Source: Progne subis subis (Eukaryota > Chordata > Aves > Passeriformes > Hirundinidae). Taken from it: DNA of 64,000 nucleotides. Numbering within the stretch: position 1 is the first letter of the stretch; the number at the start of each line of letters is the position of its first letter. Of this stretch, positions 52,801-62,100 are shown piece by piece. The notes under the pieces were generated by a model. It made no database searches. It was not told the DNA's origin and saw only the letters and a list, made by a program, of their open reading frames with translations. Location of the stretch: positions 2,365,001 to 2,429,000 of the forward strand of contig JAKJHU010000084.1 in the NCBI GenBank assembly GCA_022316685.1, written 5' to 3'. Position numbers and translations under genes: made by a program.

Positions 52801-55800
52801 TCTGAAAAATTTTAAGTCAGTACAGGAAAAGTGAATCCATGAGAACTTCTCTATATGCTCCACTAGAGACATCCAAAATATGGCCTAGAAAGATTTATGA
52901 CCTTGCTACATGGTATTCAAAAACTATGCTAGATTTTTTTGCTACACAAACTGCAAGCTTCCTAACAGGCACTTCTTAAAAGAGATGTCTCTCTTCCAAC
53001 TAAAATGTTAAGAGGATGAAAAATGAGAGAGCTGGAGCACGTTAGCAACTATGAAGGCCCTTTTGTTGCACATGGTAACAGAAAGATACTCTTTATCTCA
53101 GAAAGTTCCTGATTAGCAGCACTGCAGCAAGTTTGCTTAGTTGTCTAAATAAATGCTCCACATTTGAGCGCAGATCATGAATCAACAATGCCAAATACTA
53201 GGAAAGGCAGTGGAATTGTCCAGTTATACAGCCTCGGTGCCCTTGATCTTTAAGACAACTCGGAAGTGTTAAATGAAAGCATTACCAACCTCTTGATCTG
53301 TTTCTGCATTCTGACTGTCTTGAAGGGGTGGAGAGTCTTCAGAGCTCTGTAGGGAGAATTAAAAACACCACAAACACACCCTACCAATATCACAAAAGAT
53401 CAAGGAATACTGAGGTACAAGGGAGTATTCCCACATCAGGAATTTTGGAATCCAGCCTTACAGTGTTTAACAAGTCACTCACTCACCTTCGGGACAGGCA
53501 CAAGCTTTCTGACCTCACCCCCCTGGTAGGAGTCAGATGTGCACGGGACCTCAACATTCTAGAAACAAGCAGGAACAGAAGAAAAACACACATCTTATCG
53601 GGCTTTTTACAGAACACTGGGTATTCCCAAGTGAACAGGGAACATAAATTACAGTTATGAGCATCTACAGTATCATTTTAATAGGGCTTAGATGAATGGC
53701 TTTCTTTTAAATAAGTAACAGTGGATTACACAGCAAACTCCAGCTGAACATTAACCCCCCCCCAACCTTTTTTTACACAGAAGATGCCTGACCAGGCCGC
53801 CCAAAGAAGTTGTGAGGTGAGCAAGGGGGCTAGACTGGATGTCCCAGAGGTGCCTTCCAACCTCAATGACTCCCCAGCTTTGCATGTAACAACTCTTAGC
53901 ACACACACAAAATGCTCACACTGCCGTAACACAAACTGGAATCTCCAAAGATTCTGGGCATTTACTCCAGACCAATAGCAAAAAGCCCCCATGCTCAAGA
54001 TCCAGCTTGTGTTTTGCTCTGCACCTCAACCTGAGCTTAGAAACAAACAGATAAAAGGGAAGTTCTGCAACACACATACCAGTTTAGTCCCACATTCACC
54101 CCAAGTTCTCCTGGTATTACTCCATGAGCAATGCACTGTCTGGCAGCAAGTTTCCATTGGTTCAGTTTATTCATTCAAAAAATGAAATAACCATATCAGC
54201 TCAAAACAAAAAATCAGTTGATTTATACCTAAACTGAAGTATTCCACAGCCCCAGCAGCAAGGCCATGGAAGCATCTGGGCAGACACAGTCCCAACATAC
54301 AAGACCTTTACTCTTCTGGTCTGTTTAACATTTAGCTGAGGAACATGGAAGCAAGGTTTACACTGGGATCAGAAAAATCCACCTAGTTAGCTATGAAACC
54401 TGGCTGGATTCTGTAGGAAGATAGTCTGCTCATATAAACCTGTCTGCCATTAAGAAACCATCCTGAAACATCTACGTAATACAAAGAATGTGGTTCTCAT
54501 TACCTGCTTAAAACACAGTGCTGTGGCTTCCAAGTAGCCTTCTTTAGTTCCTGAGCGCTCAGGAGCTTTAGGAGAACCAGCGCCGTGTTTTTTGCGCTTC
54601 CGAGAGTCCCGTCGTGGTGGAGTTTCAGATGAGGAGTGTGATGATCTGTGTTTACTCGTGTGCCTCTTTTTCACAGCAAAGTCCTTATATTCTTCTTCCT
54701 CCTCTTCTTCCCAGAAGCTAGATAATGCACTTGGCTCCTTATTGGCAGCCCTATCACCATGCCCAGTCCCTGCAGAGCTGTCAGGTGATTTTTCGGGAAT
54801 TCTGACATTCTCACTCTGCTTTTTTGAGCCCTCTGCTTTTTTATGTGGTACCTCATACACAGAGGACTTAAACTTTTCTATCATAGCTTGTTCTGCTTTT
54901 AGCTTGAGTTTACAGAGTTCAGCTTTTTCTCTCTTTTTCTTCAATGCCTTGTCCCTCTGAAGTTCAAAGCTGTGCCAGAGCCTTTTTCCTTCTATTCCAT
55001 CAGAGCGACTTCTTTCCTTGCTGGCAGTAACCACATCAGGAGTGCGGGTGGTTTTGCCATGTTTGATTTCTTTGGCTTTAAACTGGATCACTATTTTCTT
55101 CTGCTTTTCAGGTTGAACTGAAGAACCATCTGGGGTTTTGCTTCTCTTTGGAGATTTTTCCCGGGATCTTCCATCTGCATCATGAAAAGCACGAGAACTT
55201 CGGTGTCGCTTCTTCTCTTGTCCATCTTTCTCTGGTTTGGATCTACAGAAACATGATGAAGAAAGTAATGAAATTTAGCTCAGTTAATGGAAAAGAGCAA
55301 CAAAAAAGGCACCTGCATTTGTTTGAGACAGAGCTAAGCATTTATGAGCACCATATTCTTAAATATGAACTTGAAGCAAAAGTTGTCCTTCAAAACAGTT
55401 TGATATGGCATTTTTTGGATTTACCTTTCTCCACTGTGCAGGTATTTTAGCTTTAAGAAAATGGAGAAAAAGCTTTTTCTGCATTCATTGTTGGTTTGAG
55501 AGGCACACTACACAGTTGAGTTTCTTCTTATCACACAGATAAGTTTTAGCAGCAGATCAGTGGTAAAGAAGGTGTGTCGCCTAAAAGGTCAGCTTGGTCA
55601 TACAGTGCCAAAACACACAGGGCTTTCAAATTGTTTATCCTGCACTGACCGGGGAACTTGGAAAAGGAACAATGGAGGGGAATATGCCAACATTCTACAG
55701 ACATTGTGAATTATATGAAAAATTATTAGGAAACTTTCTTATAAGAGCAGAGAAAACACCCAGTAATTATATTTACCATATACTAGGTTTAAAATATCCA

Positions 55801-58084
55801 AAGAAAGACTGGTTAAAACACCATATTTTATTTGGTGAACAGGTTGAAAAAAAATCTTCAGCATTAAATGGTCTGTGATTGTTATATTTTCAAGTAGTTC
55901 TATTTAGTGACAGATTGAGAATTTACCTCTGAAGTTCTGTTTCTCCTTTCACAGTGTGCTTGTAAGATCTTGTGTCTTCAGAGTTCTGAAAGAAAAAAAC
56001 ATTCAGGGGCTTACAGAGGAAACTGCAGTTAAAAAAAAACCCTTCACAAGACAATGTCATAACTGGGTGTTTTGGCTGCTTAGAGAAACACTGTCAAAGG
56101 GTGACAAGGATGTGCAGGCATAGATAAGGGTGCAAAGGTTTTAGCAGCACTTCATGATTTAACCATGGAGCACTTCAATGCTTACAACATGAATCAACGG
56201 GGTCCACTACAACAGCGACAGCTACAGATCTGAGACAGTAACATTCCTACCATGATCAATTCACAGCCATGTGTCCCACATGCAGTCTTTATACACCTCA
56301 GCTTTCCCAAAACCACAGCAGGTTATAAAAGTTACAACAGAGAACGGTAACACGTGGATTATTTCGGATAAGGAAACTGCAGACAGTTCAACCTTTCACA
56401 AATAATTTGCTCCTTCAATAACTGGGTCATGCTGACTCAGTGAGGCCATTAGGTCACTGCTGCAGGGATTTTTCCTACCTAGAGAGGCCTTACCTGGTTT
56501 ACTTCCACACTAGAGAGCATTAAATGCAAAAATCAAAGGCTTGTAGAAACCAGGGGAGTCCTAAATTAAGGCAGTTCTGAGAACTTCCACCTGTGGCTAG
56601 TTCTGGAGCTGCAGGGCTAATACCAGCAATGCAAGAGAAAAAACAGGAATGGCAGACAATTCCAAGGGCTCCTGCTTTCCCCTGGAAAGCAGTGAAGGAG
56701 CTCCCTTGGGGTAGGTGGAGCTCATGATGCTGCTGGAACAACTTCTGGTGATAACAAACCCATTTCCAGCTGCTCAGTTATTCATTTCTCTCTTCAAAGC
56801 CTATTCCCTGACAACCATGAGTTTTTGTAACATTTTTAATATTTGTTTTCAACCTACCTCCTCCTTTTCTCAAAAATTTTCACTTAATGTAATCATCATA
56901 AGGAATTTTTCTTTCTGTCCCTCTCCTTTCAGCACGATCAGTTTGGGATATAAGACACCTCCCACCCATGCTGGGATCACACTGCAGGACACCTGCTGCT
57001 ATTAGAGATTTCCTTATCTCCTTGCTGTTAAAGTTGCATTCTTCAAACCCGTGAGGCATTACCAATGGCAATAAGCTACAGTATGAGATTTTAAGCCAAG
57101 TGTTTACCTTACATATTACATTAGTAAAAAACCCCAAAACAATAAAGCACCTTAGGATAAGTTAATTTTAAAAGACAAATTGAATAATATTAAGGAATTC
57201 AGGGGAAAAACAATAGCTACATTTGACTTTGAACAACATTTTCTCTATGATCGAAAAAGCTTCTAAAATGAATAATTCAGTTTATAAGGCCATAATCATG
57301 ATCTTTTATTAACACTTGCAAAAAAATTTTGAGAAGACAGGTAAAAGATCTCTTACTTAATACATATTCCTTGCAAAATCCAATGGGAAAAAATCTAGCA
57401 AATGTAAGTGTGAGTTTATTAAACTACTGATTTATCAACTACGTATTGCACTTCTGAGAGTGAATAAACTTGTCAGAAGTGGACATGAACAATAAAAAAA
57501 AAAATAAGAAGCTACATACAAGTATGACCAGAAAGATGACAACTCCTGTAGCACCTGCATTTCACAAGTGATTCAGTGAAAGCTGATTCACTTGATTTTG
57601 TTGAGAGTTTTGGTTATTAATTTATGTCTCAGTGGCTAAAAGGAAACATCTGAGAGTCACTCACTAAAATGCTGTGAAGTACAACTTGTGGTTAATCAGA
57701 AAATTAGGATATGTGATCCAACATACAGAACAGTCCAAGAAAACGGCAATGGTTTCAGCAGCAGTATTAAAACAAACTTTCCTCAAACAGGAAGATACAC
57801 TAAAATAAAAAAGTCTCTTATTTTCTGATACCCACACTACTCACAGCCTCTGAAGAAAAACACATGTATCTGCCTAACTCAACCCTCCTGCTGTTCTTTA
57901 TGATCCTATCTTTAAACTGGACTCATCCTTCTACCACAAAGCTGCTAAGCAAATCATGGTCTCTTGAATGTAGGATTTCAAATTAAGGTGATAAAAGTAA
58001 TAATATTTCTGCTCCTACTTTGTCATCCTGGCCATCCAAACAGACTTCCTTTCCAGCTAGTTTCTTCTGCTTCTTTTTAGACAT
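31844..58084 (-). CDS. SWT1: Transcriptional protein SWT1 (PIN-domain RNA endoribonuclease)
   Basis: Eighteen coding exons on the minus strand (plus coordinates, 5' to 3'): 58019-58084, 55927-55985, 54504-55242, 53487-53558, 53290-53346, 52560-52689, 52352-52453, 50646-50834, 50214-50307, 48441-48577, 47621-47769, 46233-46371, 45300-45445, 43961-44169, 42931-43059, 35192-35258, 33194-33258, 31844-31949. Phases join without a break to give 884 residues (human is about 900). The N-terminal third is charged and disordered (SR/KR-rich, with a run of seven E). The PIN domain starts near residue 383: VIDTN with D388, then QELD with E424, and CTDD with D504/D505 supply the expected acidic metal-binding residues. 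The helical C-terminal half contains [18 protein letters not shown] and [13 protein letters not shown], all family hallmarks. In yeast, Swt1 cleaves unspliced pre-mRNA in nuclear quality control. The protein ends ..SRGWL, lacking the short tail I recall in mammals. All splice sites are GT-AG. Confidence 0.95.
33506..34753. mobile_element. Solo-LTR-like insertion (1,248 bp) in SWT1 intron
   Basis: The segment begins TGTCATGGGTTAG and ends ACCATTACA, giving TG...CA termini. It is flanked on both sides by the same five bases, GTTAC (33,501-33,505 and 34,754-34,758), as expected for an ERV target-site duplication. It is very A/T-rich and contains a run of 19 A (33,867-33,885). No retroviral coding sequence was seen, so a solo LTR or an LTR-derived composite fits best. 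The long A run inside could also mean two nested insertions. Strand was not determined. Confidence 0.55.
36507..36569. repeat. Three-copy 21-bp tandem repeat
   Basis: Three adjacent 21-bp units begin cagcagc and end cccctcc, at 36,507-36,527, 36,528-36,548 and 36,549-36,569. They differ at one or two positions. It is a short, C-rich minisatellite inside a SWT1 intron. Confidence 0.9.
36831..37077. repeat. 128-bp tandem duplication
   Basis: Two adjacent near-identical copies start at 36,831 and 36,959 (period 128), each opening with 'tggaaaacctggccacagga' and closing with 'ctttggggtaaaaaacc'. The second copy lacks about nine bases ('tatccctgc') present in the first. The high identity suggests a recent duplication compared with surrounding intron sequence. 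Confidence 0.95.
38805..39268 (+). mobile_element. Solo LTR (464 bp) in SWT1 intron
   Basis: The termini are TGTGTTAATTACC and CTGCTGCA. The flanking five bases are identical (ACAGC at 38,800-38,804 and 39,269-39,273). An A/T-rich TATA-like word (gataaaag, 38,871-38,878) and an AATAAA signal (39,181-39,186) lie in the order expected of U3-R-U5 read on the plus strand. There are no viral genes. The element is antisense to SWT1. Confidence 0.75.
41375..41452 (+). mobile_element. Short CR1 3' end
   Basis: It contains 'ccatggcaggggatggaaca', 'aaggtcccttccaacccc' and the terminal 'ctgattctatga', which is the last part of a plus-oriented CR1 element. Only the extreme 3' end is present. Confidence 0.85.
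42222..42425 (+). mobile_element. CR1 LINE 3' fragment
   Basis: It has the typical blocks: 'gtgctcagagaagctgtggc', 'tgcccatggcaggggtggca', 'ggtccctcccaactcaaatc' and terminal 'attctgtgattctatga', the CR1 8-bp tail repeat. It lies in a SWT1 intron, antisense to that gene. Confidence 0.92.
44333..44560 (-). mobile_element. CR1 LINE 3' fragment, inverted
   Basis: It reads 'aatggtttgggctggaaggg', 'tgccatgggcagggacacct', 'agccacagcttctctgggca' and 'cagggaggaatttccttcct', the reverse complement of the CR1 3' region. Open frames over it are element-derived. Confidence 0.92.
45728..45915 (-). mobile_element. CR1 LINE fragment, different subfamily, inverted
   Basis: The block 'atcctgagtgggaagagacc' with 'ggatcacggggtccaaccc' and a downstream 'ccaaacactcctggagctct' is characteristic of a CR1 subfamily distinct from the 'ggtttgggttggaaggg' type. 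It is 5' truncated. Confidence 0.85.
49137..49506 (+). mobile_element. Probable solo LTR with promoter motifs (boundaries approximate)
   Basis: On the plus strand the motif order is an inverted CCAAT (attgg, near 49,285), an exact octamer ATGCAAAT (49,306-49,313), a TATA box TATAAA (49,325-49,330) and AATAAA (49,441-49,446). The last is followed by a T/C-rich segment like U5. This is the classic LTR layout. No clean target duplication was found, so the ends are estimates. It lies in the SWT1 intron between 48,578 and 50,213 and is antisense to the gene. Confidence 0.5.
53785..53873 (+). mobile_element. Possible degraded CR1 3' fragment
   Basis: The words 'ggccgcccaaagaagttgtg', 'ggctagactggatgtcccag' and 'aggtgccttccaacctcaat' resemble a diverged plus-oriented CR1 end. 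The match is weaker than for the other copies. Confidence 0.55.
55986..58018 (-). other. SWT1: SWT1 intron after first coding exon
   Basis: About 2 kb of AT-rich intron lies between the start exon and the exon at 55,927-55,985. I see no further exon or recognisable repeat in it. The joined phase (22 complete codons, then AAC) needs no intervening exon. Confidence 0.6.
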
Positions 58085-58404
58085 CTTCAAATCCTACAAA
58101 AAAAGCATGTTGTCTTCATTACTTGTTTCAAGTTTTTAGGTCCAGATGAGATTAAAAAAAAAAAGTTTTAACTTCATAGAGAAAAATACTTTAATAGTCT
58201 TCTATTGTTTTCTCATTACAGAGCCACAGCAGACCTCAACAAGGTCAATTATTCACATCTGACGGAAGGCCAGAGCACAAACGACAGCGACTACACCCCC
58301 CAGAGACATCTATTTTGTACCAGCGAACGAACAGAAACTAGCATCCTTTAACAGAGTCGTATAACCGAGTTTTAAGAGCATCGGACATTGGAAGGGGCAG
58401 CCCG

Positions 58405-58535
58405 GGGGGGTTGGAGTCCCCATCCCTGGAGGTGTCCAAGGAAGGCCTGGCCGTGGTACTCAGCGCTCTGGGCTGGTGGCGATCGGGCACAGCGCGGACT
58501 CGTGGCGCTTGGAGCGCTTTTCCAACCCAGCTGAA
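58405..58535 (+). mobile_element. CR1 LINE 3' fragment at CpG island edge
   Basis: The segment reads 'ggagtccccatccctggagg', 'gtgtccaaggaaggcctggc', 'cactcagcgctctgggctgg'-like text and 'cttttccaacccagctgaag', matching the CR1 subfamily with that 3' end. It is more CpG-rich than usual copies. It sits between the SWT1 start exon and the shared promoter, that is within the SWT1 5' intron. Confidence 0.8.
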
Positions 58536-58869
58536 GCTGCGACTCAAAGGCAGTCGCGACTGTGCGACTGTCACCGTCGGCCCCTCCCGGGGATGGAGGA
58601 ATTACAGTGACATCCCGCAGCAGCCCCGCCGCCCTCCACACAAACAGCGCACAGCAACAGAAGTTCAAGGGACTTGTGGAAAGCTTTACCCGGAGCTCCC
58701 GGATCCCAGACCCGAGCAGAGCCCGGGACCGGCTCCGCCCTGAGGCGAGGGCAGCACCGGGCTCTGAAGGGGCCTCTCCATGGGGGCTGAGGGGCGGCAG
58801 CCTCCTGCCTCGCTCCCTCCGAGGGGAGAACCCGGGGTCCCACAAGGCACCCGGGGCGCTGCCAGCACA

Positions 58870-58905
58870 GCCTCCCTTCCCTCCCTCCCTCCCTCCCTCC
58901 CTCCT
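58870..58905. repeat. CCCT microsatellite
   Basis: An almost perfect run of about nine CCCT units lies within the shared CpG island. It is close to the candidate SWT1 first-exon donors. The complementary strand is GGGA-rich and could form unusual structures. Confidence 0.9.
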
Positions 58906-59128
58906 CACAGGACGCCGTACGGCGCCGCCTCACCCCGCTCGGCCGCTCCCCGGCGGGCCCCCCGCGGCTGTCGGGGGCGGTGGGGCGGCTCGGGCCGTGC
59001 CCGGCGCGGCTCCTCCTCCGCCGCGGTGCTCGCCGGGCCGGCCCGGGCGCGGCTGGGAAGTGTAGGCGGAGCGGGCCGGGCGGGCCGCCCTCAGCGTGCG
59101 GGCTCCGCGGCGGCTCCGTGCCGGCAAC

Positions 59129-62100
59129 ATGGCAGCGCTAGAGGCGGCGGAGGCCGCGCTGGGGCTGCGGCAGGATCAGCAGCAGCAGCAGGAGCAGGAG
59201 GAGGAAAACCACGACCATGACCAGGAAGGAGGCGGCGAGCTGGCGGCGCTAAGTGAGAGCGGGCGGGGATCGGGCGGGCGCGGGGAGCCGGGCCCGCCAT
59301 GCCGGGGCTGAGGGCGGGCGGATGCCGTGCGGAGCCCGGGCGGGTTTGAATTTACGCCCTGGGCGGGTTTGAATCTACACCCGGGGCAGGTTTGAATTTA
59401 CACCTCGGGGCCGCCTCCCGTCTCCGTCCGCCCGCGCCGGGAGCCCGGGGGTCGCAGGCTCCCGGTTCTCCCGTTTTCCCAGCGCGGTGTGGGGCCACAC
59501 GTGTTCCCGCTGGGCCTCGCTCCTCTTGAGCCCGCGCTCCTGTCGCTTCTTTCTTCTCCAAGCCTAACGATAGTTTGTCTTTGGTGATCATTTATTATTC
59601 CACGGTGTCCCGTGGGGACCCCGAGGCGCGGCGTGGGCCGCGCGGGCTCAGCCGCTCATCTTTCCCCGCGGTTTTTAAAACCAAAATGCGTTTGCGCCAT
59701 GTGCTCAAGGACGAGCTTGCTGGAGCAGGCAAGTTGAACCGCCGCGGTCCTTCCGACCTGACCCGCTCTGCGATTCTTTAAACTGCTTTTGCTGGGTTTC
59801 CAGCTCCCCAATTGAGCCCTTGCTCCCAGCCCTTTTCTGCTGCAGTCTTAGAGTTCGAGTGAACTGACTCTTCTAATTCGTTCTTTTTCTCGTATAAGTA
59901 TACTTTTTCTTGTATAAGTATACAAAGAGTATTATTCTCTTTGTACGTAATCAGTGATTCTTGGTGGGCATTTAAAAAATCCTGAGGTCTTGGTTCATAG
60001 CAGCCTGCTTTTCTTAATTATTCAGTGTGAAAGTTTATCTCTCTCCTTGTACATTTACATATTAACTAGAGTTTTTTTACAAATATGCATATTTTCCTTT
60101 TCAACCATTTCAGCCTCTCTCCACGTGCTCTGAAGATGCAGACTGTCCAACTCTGCTGGTTTTTTGTCACTGCTGTGCTCTCACTATGCATTTTTATGAC
60201 TGTTTTCACTTTTCTCACAGCTGTTCAGTAGTTGTTAGGGATTTCTTACCAAATATGCTTTTACTTACTCGTTTTCTTTCTGTCTTTATATTAAAAAAGC
60301 ATGTAGAAACTATCACTATTTCTTGTTACCTGTGGTTGAAACTTCACTAGTCCCACCTATCTGCTGGAATCTTGCTGGGAGCAGGACAAACATGGCTTTC
60401 TGAATCCTTTCCTAGTGCTTCTTTATACCCTTGGAGAGGGATCGAACCACACCTTCTAGGGATTTCTACCTCTCCCTTCAGTTATTTCCCCCGGGTTTGG
60501 CTATTCCCATCATTTTATTGCCCTATCTCTCAGGCTCTTCAAGTGCTTGAAATTCTCCACCAGGCCCATTTCATACTGCCCCAGGAAGTCATTCATTTGC
60601 AAATGCTGATGACACCAGCACTTATCACTGCCTCTGCTGAAAGCAAATTCCTGCCTTAGTCCCTTCTTTCATATGGTCTGAATCATGAACTAAACTGTTA
60701 CCAGACTTCTTTAGCCCATTGTAAATTGTCAGGAGAATTTGGAGCTCCTCTTTGTCTGCTTTGCCTTGCTTTGCTGCATCCTGCCAGAAAATAACGTGTA
60801 AATGTTAAACCTTAAACACCTGATACCGATGTGTGACTAGTTGTTTCAGTTATCCAGGATGACATTATTCCACAGTGGTTTCCAAGGATAATTGGGAGTG
60901 AAAAGTCACCTCATACTATTCTCCTACTTTTTTTTTTTTTTTTTTTTTTTGTCCTTCATGCTTGTAGTCAGCACCATATTATTGGAAACAAATGAACGTG
61001 TTTGTATAGTTCAGTTACATCAACAGCACTTTTACTGGGATTTTGTTTGGTTTTAAGATGGTTTGGTGGTCTCTGAAAAAGTGAAAAGCAACAACATTGA
61101 TGTGAAAATTCCCAAGTCAGAATTGGAACCTGAAGAAAAAGGAGCAGAGGAGGAACGCCCAAGGGAATCTGATATCAACATTTTGGATCTATCATCTGAT
61201 TACCCAAGAGGTTTGCTGATAAACTCTTTAATATTTCTGTCCTGTGATGGAGGAAAGGTAGAAATACTAGGGAGGAAAGGTCAAGGCAATGTGTTTAAAA
61301 CTCACCTATATATCCTGACCATGTAGATCAGTTGCTTTGTCTGGCATAAGAAAACCTGAAGATTTATCCTGTAAAAACATGGTAAAGCTTAAAGTTGCTA
61401 CAGAATCTTTGTTACAGTGGACTGGGATTTTCTGTGTGCTGGAATCAATAAAGCAGATTTCAAACTAATTTTCTTGGCATTGACAAATTCTGACTTAAAA
61501 GTTGCAAAATCAGGTGGTAGAATTAAAGGTTCAACTGTTTACTAGGGGAAAGAAAAAAATGGTAGAATTTAATGTGTCCTGGCTCCACAGTGAATAATTG
61601 TTCTTAAAATTGGTCCACTTATAGTTGATATTTAGTTTTGCCAGTCAGTTCATATGATGCTTTTGTACTGCTTCTGTGCACTATTAGCATTCACTAACAA
61701 TGCTGAGCAGTAAAACCAGATGTAAAGGGAATGTGACTTATCTTTTCAGCTGGTTTTTTTTTTTTTTTTTTTCAAATGAGGGTCTTTCTGTCTGAGAAAG
61801 TTTGTGTGTCAGTATTAAAAGGAAGTAGGAGTATATGAAAATATATGGATCTGATTAAACAGCTATTCTGGGGGTAATTTTTGCAGTCATTCCTGCTGCC
61901 ATGGAAGTAAAAGGACAAAACCAAGTATTCCAGTCACTACTACAGTCATTCTCTAACAATGCTAGATTTGAAATGTTGCATAGAAAAGTAGTAATAGACT
62001 AAAAACAATTTTTAAACTAAGAATGTTTAACTTCTAAATATTTCTGGGTTTTTTTTAGACAAACATATTTCAATTCAGAGACACCTTGCTGATCTAGAGA

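Larger units (their letters stand above)
58560..59480. promoter_or_regulatory. Bidirectional CpG island promoter of SWT1 and TRMT1L
   Basis: The very GC- and CpG-rich region lies between the SWT1 start exon (ATG at 58,084, minus) and the TRMT1L start (ATG at 59,129, plus). An ETS-type GGAAGTG lies at 59,056-59,062, about 70 bp before the TRMT1L ATG. No TATA box is seen. SWT1 must have at least one noncoding first exon here, because its start exon has an acceptor (minus-strand tttgtag before 58,093). Candidate minus-strand donors (GTGAGG) lie at plus 58,903-58,908 and 58,928-58,933. A divergent housekeeping promoter is therefore the simplest reading. Confidence 0.75.
59253..61057 (+). other. 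TRMT1L: TRMT1L intron 1
   Basis: It starts in the CpG island and becomes AT-rich. It contains a 23-bp triplicated motif near 59,336-59,405, a 9-bp perfect inverted repeat at 59,921-59,945 and a T run at about 60,929-60,950. No exon was recognised. Confidence 0.8.

Noticed and set aside
58372..59220. Long open frames on both strands of the SWT1/TRMT1L CpG island
   Set aside because: Low-complexity Gly/Arg/Pro/Ala products are typical of stop-poor CpG islands. Only the TRMT1L frame from 59,129 continues into supported exons.
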